NCBI GenBank assembly: GCA_963702695.1
Contig: CAVPDS010000018.1
Span: forward strand, 11,091-75,090
Direction: 5' to 3'
Length of the DNA: 64,000 nt
DNA from: VAZQ01 sp963702695
GTDB taxonomy: Bacteria; Pseudomonadota; Alphaproteobacteria; Rhizobiales; Xanthobacteraceae
Part shown: one piece after another, positions 61,038 to 64,000 of the stretch
How positions within the stretch are numbered: position 1 is the first letter of the stretch
Layout: every line of letters starts with the position of its first letter
Notes under the pieces: generated by a model
The model's input: the letters and a program-made list of their open reading frames with translations, nothing else
Database searches by the model: none
What the model was told of the DNA's origin: nothing
Program-made: the position numbers and the translations under genes

Positions 61038-61904
61038 ATGACGGCACCCTTGCGCCCCTTCTATCTGCTCGCGAGCATCACCACGGCGCTCAGCTTGGCG
61101 ACCGCCGCGCAGGCGGCCGAACTCAACCCCGCGGCGGTCATCTACAAGACGCAAGACCAGTTCACCTGGCGTGATCCGTCCGACAAGGCTGGCACCAACC
61201 AGACCGTGCTGCACGGTGATCCGACCAAGCCAGGGCTTTACATTTACATCAACAAATTCAAGCCCGGCCGCTTCGGCACTCCGCATCATCACCCGAACGA
61301 TCGCTACATCACCGTGATCGACGGCGCGTCCTGGCGCGGCACCGGGACGGTGGTCGATCCGAACCATGCGACGCGCGTACCGAAGGGCTCGTTCTCGATC
61401 GACCACGCTTTGAAGGTCCATTGGGATGGCACCAAGGAAGAGAGCGGCGCCTACCTGATCGCGGGGAATGGTCCCGCAACTCAGACCGAGGATCCCCGCA
61501 CCAGCGGCCCCTATGCCGGAGGCGATCCGACCTCGCTCACCATCAAGACGCCGGACCAGATCGAGTGGAAAAAGAACGGCGACAATTTTGTCGCGGTTCT
61601 GGCCGGCGATCCGAAGTCGACTGGTATCTACGTTGAAATGCTGCGATGGCCGGCCGGCAATCACTTCAGCCGCCCACATTCCCATCCCAACGACCGCTAC
61701 ATCTATGTGCTCGATGGCACCTGGTGGGTTGGCACCGGCAACAATTTTGATCCCGCCAACCTCTCGGTGCCGATGAAAGCCGGGACGTACGTGACCCATT
61801 TCGGCAAACAGGTGCACTGGGACGGCGCCAAGGACGAAGACACAACGCTCCTGATTATTGGCGAAGGGCCGGAACGGAATCCCCAGGTCCCACAAGCGAA
61901 GTAA
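61038..61904 (+). CDS. Exported bicupin with internal duplication
   Basis: 288 residues with a signal peptide ending AAQAAE. Two tandem cupin halves of about 115 residues are easily aligned: HHHPNDRYITVIDGASWRGT with VHWDGTKEESGAYLI, and HSHPNDRYIYVLDGTWWVGT with VHWDGAKDEDTTLLI. In each, HxHPNDRY and the later VHWDG give the cupin metal ligands, so both halves may bind a metal. GGGAGGA lies upstream of ATG 61038. The gene arose by internal duplication. Periplasmic location and position beside haem proteins suggest a role in the same exported pathway; no reaction is known. Confidence 0.88.
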   Translation: MTAPLRPFYLLASITTALSLATAAQAAELNPAAVIYKTQDQFTWRDPSDKAGTNQTVLHGDPTKPGLYIYINKFKPGRFGTPHHHPNDRYITVIDGASWRGTGTVVDPNHATRVPKGSFSIDHALKVHWDGTKEESGAYLIAGNGPATQTEDPRTSGPYAGGDPTSLTIKTPDQIEWKKNGDNFVAVLAGDPKSTGIYVEMLRWPAGNHFSRPHSHPNDRYIYVLDGTWWVGTGNNFDPANLSVPMKAGTYVTHFGKQVHWDGAKDEDTTLLIIGEGPERNPQVPQAK

Positions 61905-61934
61905 CGCTGCGGCTCAGGCGGCCGGCGCTCCGGG

Positions 61935-62260
61935 CCGAGACCGCAGCGCTCGTCCGCTGCGACGCCGCACCACGGTGCTTGTGCATGAGATCGACGGTCG
62001 CGACCTCGACGCGGTTGCGGCCACGTTCCTTGGCGCAATAGAGCGCGTGGTCGGCCTGCGCGAGCAGCTCAGGCGGCGAACTCCTCGCCCCCGAGGCGGC
62101 CGACGAGGTCCGGGGACTTGACGTTGGCACGAGCGGTCGCCGCGAAGATTTGCAGCTCCCGGTCGCCGATGGCGTGCCCGAAGCGGTCGTTGATCGACTT
62201 GAAGTGATCGAGATCGATCAACAGGACCGCGGTCGGCGCGGTGCTCGCGGGCTATGGTTT
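61935..62260 (-). pseudogene. Remnant of a GGDEF (diguanylate cyclase) domain
   Basis: Minus-strand fragments of one GGDEF domain. First piece: VLLIDLDHFKSINDRFGHAI, then LVGRLGGEEFAA followed at once by a TGA. The next piece, in a neighbouring frame, is ADHALYCAKERGRNRVEVAT, the terminal helix of the domain, so roughly 50 residues between them are missing. The upstream part (AETIAREHR) is also out of frame. No intact start, so it cannot make c-di-GMP. The Rieske ferredoxin gene begins just to its right. Confidence 0.82.
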
Positions 62261-62395
62261 CGGCATTCTTTCCCGTTCCGAGAAATAGATCGTTTCCTGA
62301 GCGCGCGCCGCGCTGATCTGCTGCGGGCCGCGCTGATTGCGCTCGAATGTAAGAAAGTGCACCTTCGCCACACTGGTAAAGGGACGGTAGTCAAA

Positions 62396-62764
62396 ATGGC
62401 GGACGTTTTCGTTTCCAAGATCGACGATTTTGCCGAGGGCGACCGGCGGATCGTCACCCACGGCGAGCTCGAAATCGGTGTGTTCCACTGGCAAGGGAGT
62501 TTCTACGCCTATCACAATCTGTGCCTGCATCAGGGCGGCCCCTGCTGCGAGGGCATCATCATGCACAAGGTCGAGGACGTGCTCGCGCCGGACCGGACCT
62601 GGGTCGGGCAGAAATTCTCGGCCGATGAAGCGCATTTCGTCTGCCCGTGGCATGGCTACGAATACGATATCAAGACCGGTGAATGCGCCGGCAACCGCAA
62701 GCTGCGGCTGAAATCATTCGAGGTCGTGCGCCGCGGCGGCGACCTCTACGTCGTGGCCGAATAG
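62396..62764 (+). CDS. Rieske-type ferredoxin
   Basis: 122 residues from ATG 62396; the frame is open further up (62150), but that part is antisense to the GGDEF remnant. The 2Fe-2S motifs are NLCLHQGGPC (CxH) and VCPWHGYEYD (CxxH), typical of ferredoxins that feed Rieske oxygenases or related enzymes. An extra cysteine pair sits in GGPCCEG. The end is RGGDLYVVAE. No signal peptide, so cytoplasmic. The stop is 23 bases before the amidohydrolase ATG, so the two form an operon and may act together. Confidence 0.9.
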   Translation: MADVFVSKIDDFAEGDRRIVTHGELEIGVFHWQGSFYAYHNLCLHQGGPCCEGIIMHKVEDVLAPDRTWVGQKFSADEAHFVCPWHGYEYDIKTGECAGNRKLRLKSFEVVRRGGDLYVVAE

Positions 62765-62787
62765 AATCCCGGACTGCGAGGAACAGC

Positions 62788-64000
62788 ATGGAACTGCGAT
62801 TGAGCGATTATCGCCGCATGTCGGTCGAGGAATTCGACACGACCAAACTCCTCGCCCACGCCTCCAAGCAGGCCCGCGACCGCGGCTACGAGAAATTCCC
62901 GATCGTCGATGTCGACTCGCACCACTACGAGAACGAGTCGATGCCGGAAATCCTCGAATATCTCGACGACCCGGTGCTCAAGCAGCTCGCGCTCGCGACC
63001 GTCCAGCCGAATGCCAAGAACGCCCGCATCATGAATACGATGGTCGGCTACCAGGACATGGGCGGCCGCATCACCCGCTATGCCCTGCGCGGGCTTGAAA
63101 AGGCGCCCGGCACGAAGGACCAGCGCGATATCGAGCTCACCAAGCGCTGGATGGACGCCTGCGGGATCGATGTCGCGGTGCTGTTCCCGACGCCGATGCT
63201 GGCGCTCGGCGTGCATCCGCAGGTCGAGGTCGAAGTCGCGCTCTCGCGCGCGTACAATCGCTGGCTCTGCGAGCGCGTGCTGGCGCGCGAGCCGCGGCTC
63301 GTCTCGATGCTCTATCTGCCATTCAACGATCCCGACGCGACCTATCAGTTCGTGAAGGAGTTCGGCGACAAGAAGGGCGTGGTCGGCTTCCTCATCACCT
63401 CCACGCGCTACCGGCCGGTGCACAGCAACCTCTACATGAAGACCTATGCGCTGCTCGAAGAAATGGGCCTTCCGGTCGCCTTCCACGGCTCCTATCACTG
63501 GCACGACCAGGCGCAGGGCATGCTCAACCGCTTCATCTCGGTGCATGCGCTCGGCTTCGTCTGGTACAACATGATCCACCTCGCCAACTGGATCATCAAC
63601 GGCCTGCCGGAGCGCTTCCCGAAGCTGAAAGTGATGTGGCTCGAAAGCGGGCTCGCCTGGATCCCGTTCATGATGCAGCGCTTCGACAACGAATACATGA
63701 TGCGCACCTCGGAGGCCCCTGCGCTCAAGAAGCTGCCGTCGGACTACATGCGCGACATGTACTTCGCCTCGCAGCCGATGGAGATCACCGACATGGGGCT
63801 GCTGGAGCAGACGTTCCGCGTGATCAATGCGGAGACGCAGCTCGTCTATTCGTCCGACTATCCGCATTGGGATTTCGACCTGCCGTCGACGATCTACGAC
63901 CTCCCGTTCCTCTCCGAAGCGGGCAAGCGCAACATCCTCGGCGGCAACGCCAACCGGCTGTTCAACCTCAAGCTCGGCGAAAAGCTCGCCAGCGTGGCGT
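62788..64000 (+). CDS. Amidohydrolase-2 family protein, C-terminus cut by the window
   Basis: Runs off the right edge with 404 codons visible. It opens MELRLSDYRRMSVEEFDTTK and has FPIVDVDSHHYENES (metal-site start), CGIDVAVLFPTPMLALGVHP, GLPVAFHGSYHW (His), PKLKVMWLESGLAWIPFMMQ and QLVYSSDYPHWDFDLPSTI (Asp/His). This is the ACMSD-type amidohydrolase-2 fold with a decarboxylase or hydrolase chemistry. No signal peptide. It is 23 bases after the Rieske ferredoxin gene; this pairing suggests aromatic-compound catabolism, but that is inference. Confidence 0.9.
   Translation, partial: MELRLSDYRRMSVEEFDTTKLLAHASKQARDRGYEKFPIVDVDSHHYENESMPEILEYLDDPVLKQLALATVQPNAKNARIMNTMVGYQDMGGRITRYALRGLEKAPGTKDQRDIELTKRWMDACGIDVAVLFPTPMLALGVHPQVEVEVALSRAYNRWLCERVLAREPRLVSMLYLPFNDPDATYQFVKEFGDKKGVVGFLITSTRYRPVHSNLYMKTYALLEEMGLPVAFHGSYHWHDQAQGMLNRFISVHALGFVWYNMIHLANWIINGLPERFPKLKVMWLESGLAWIPFMMQRFDNEYMMRTSEAPALKKLPSDYMRDMYFASQPMEITDMGLLEQTFRVINAETQLVYSSDYPHWDFDLPSTIYDLPFLSEAGKRNILGGNANRLFNLKLGEKLASVA

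Overview
The window looks like chromosomal DNA from a high-GC alphaproteobacterium of the Hyphomicrobiales, on the Bradyrhizobium/Rhodopseudomonas/Xanthobacteraceae side. This rests on gene content, codon use and several short palindromic intergenic repeats of a style common in those genomes; no rRNA or tRNA gene is present to fix the taxonomy. I see no CRISPR array, insertion sequence, tRNA or recognisable transcription regulator anywhere in the 64 kb.

Layout. (1) 1-9.5 kb: a type II secretion (T2SS) locus, with gspD running leftward off the edge and gspE-F-G-H-I-J-K-L-M plus a gspN-like gene rightward. gspE is broken by five apparent single-base insertions, and the gspN-like gene has an in-frame stop at its third codon. 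(2) 9.8-13.7 kb: a large autotransporter with repeated passenger. (3) 13.9-15.6 kb: an exported regulatory-domain/haem/beta-propeller protein with an unusual CX3CH motif. (4) 16.5-19.6 kb: a type I secretion ABC exporter and its HlyD-like adaptor, without a visible substrate. (5) 20.1-22 kb: two tandem exported GlcG/HbpS-like proteins and a solitary Rieske protein. (6) 22-32.8 kb, minus strand: a molybdenum hydroxylase (TAT-exported 2Fe-2S subunit, molybdopterin subunit, FAD subunit with four cysteines for an extra cluster), a cytochrome b-like membrane protein, a degenerate HAD protein, an exported RidA-like protein, an exported protein of unknown function, a bicupin, an orphan ABC solute-binding protein and an NHL propeller. 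(7) 33.6-35.5 kb: a GH15 glucoside hydrolase. (8) 35.5-47.5 kb: exported amidohydrolases, an exported acetamidase-like protein, a PQQ dehydrogenase with a lanthanide-type signature, a DUF6152 protein, three related exported proteins of unknown function and a cytochrome c'-like protein. (9) 47.9-54 kb: a cold-shock protein, a POT peptide transporter and a frameshifted RND efflux pair. (10) 54.2-64 kb: a solute-binding-protein remnant, a MetE-like enzyme, an HdrB-like Fe-S protein, an exported metallo-beta-lactamase-fold protein, a second haem/propeller protein (frameshifted), an exported bicupin, a GGDEF remnant, a Rieske ferredoxin and an amidohydrolase cut by the window end.

How it may work together. 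The strongest theme is that most enzymes between about 20 and 62 kb carry export signals: a periplasmic catabolic and redox complement (Mo hydroxylase, PQQ dehydrogenase, c-type cytochromes, amidohydrolases, cupins) feeding electrons to a membrane cytochrome. The substrate cannot be read from sequence. Nine apparent frameshifts are all +1 insertions, which suggests sequence error as much as gene decay, so the 'broken' calls should be treated as provisional.
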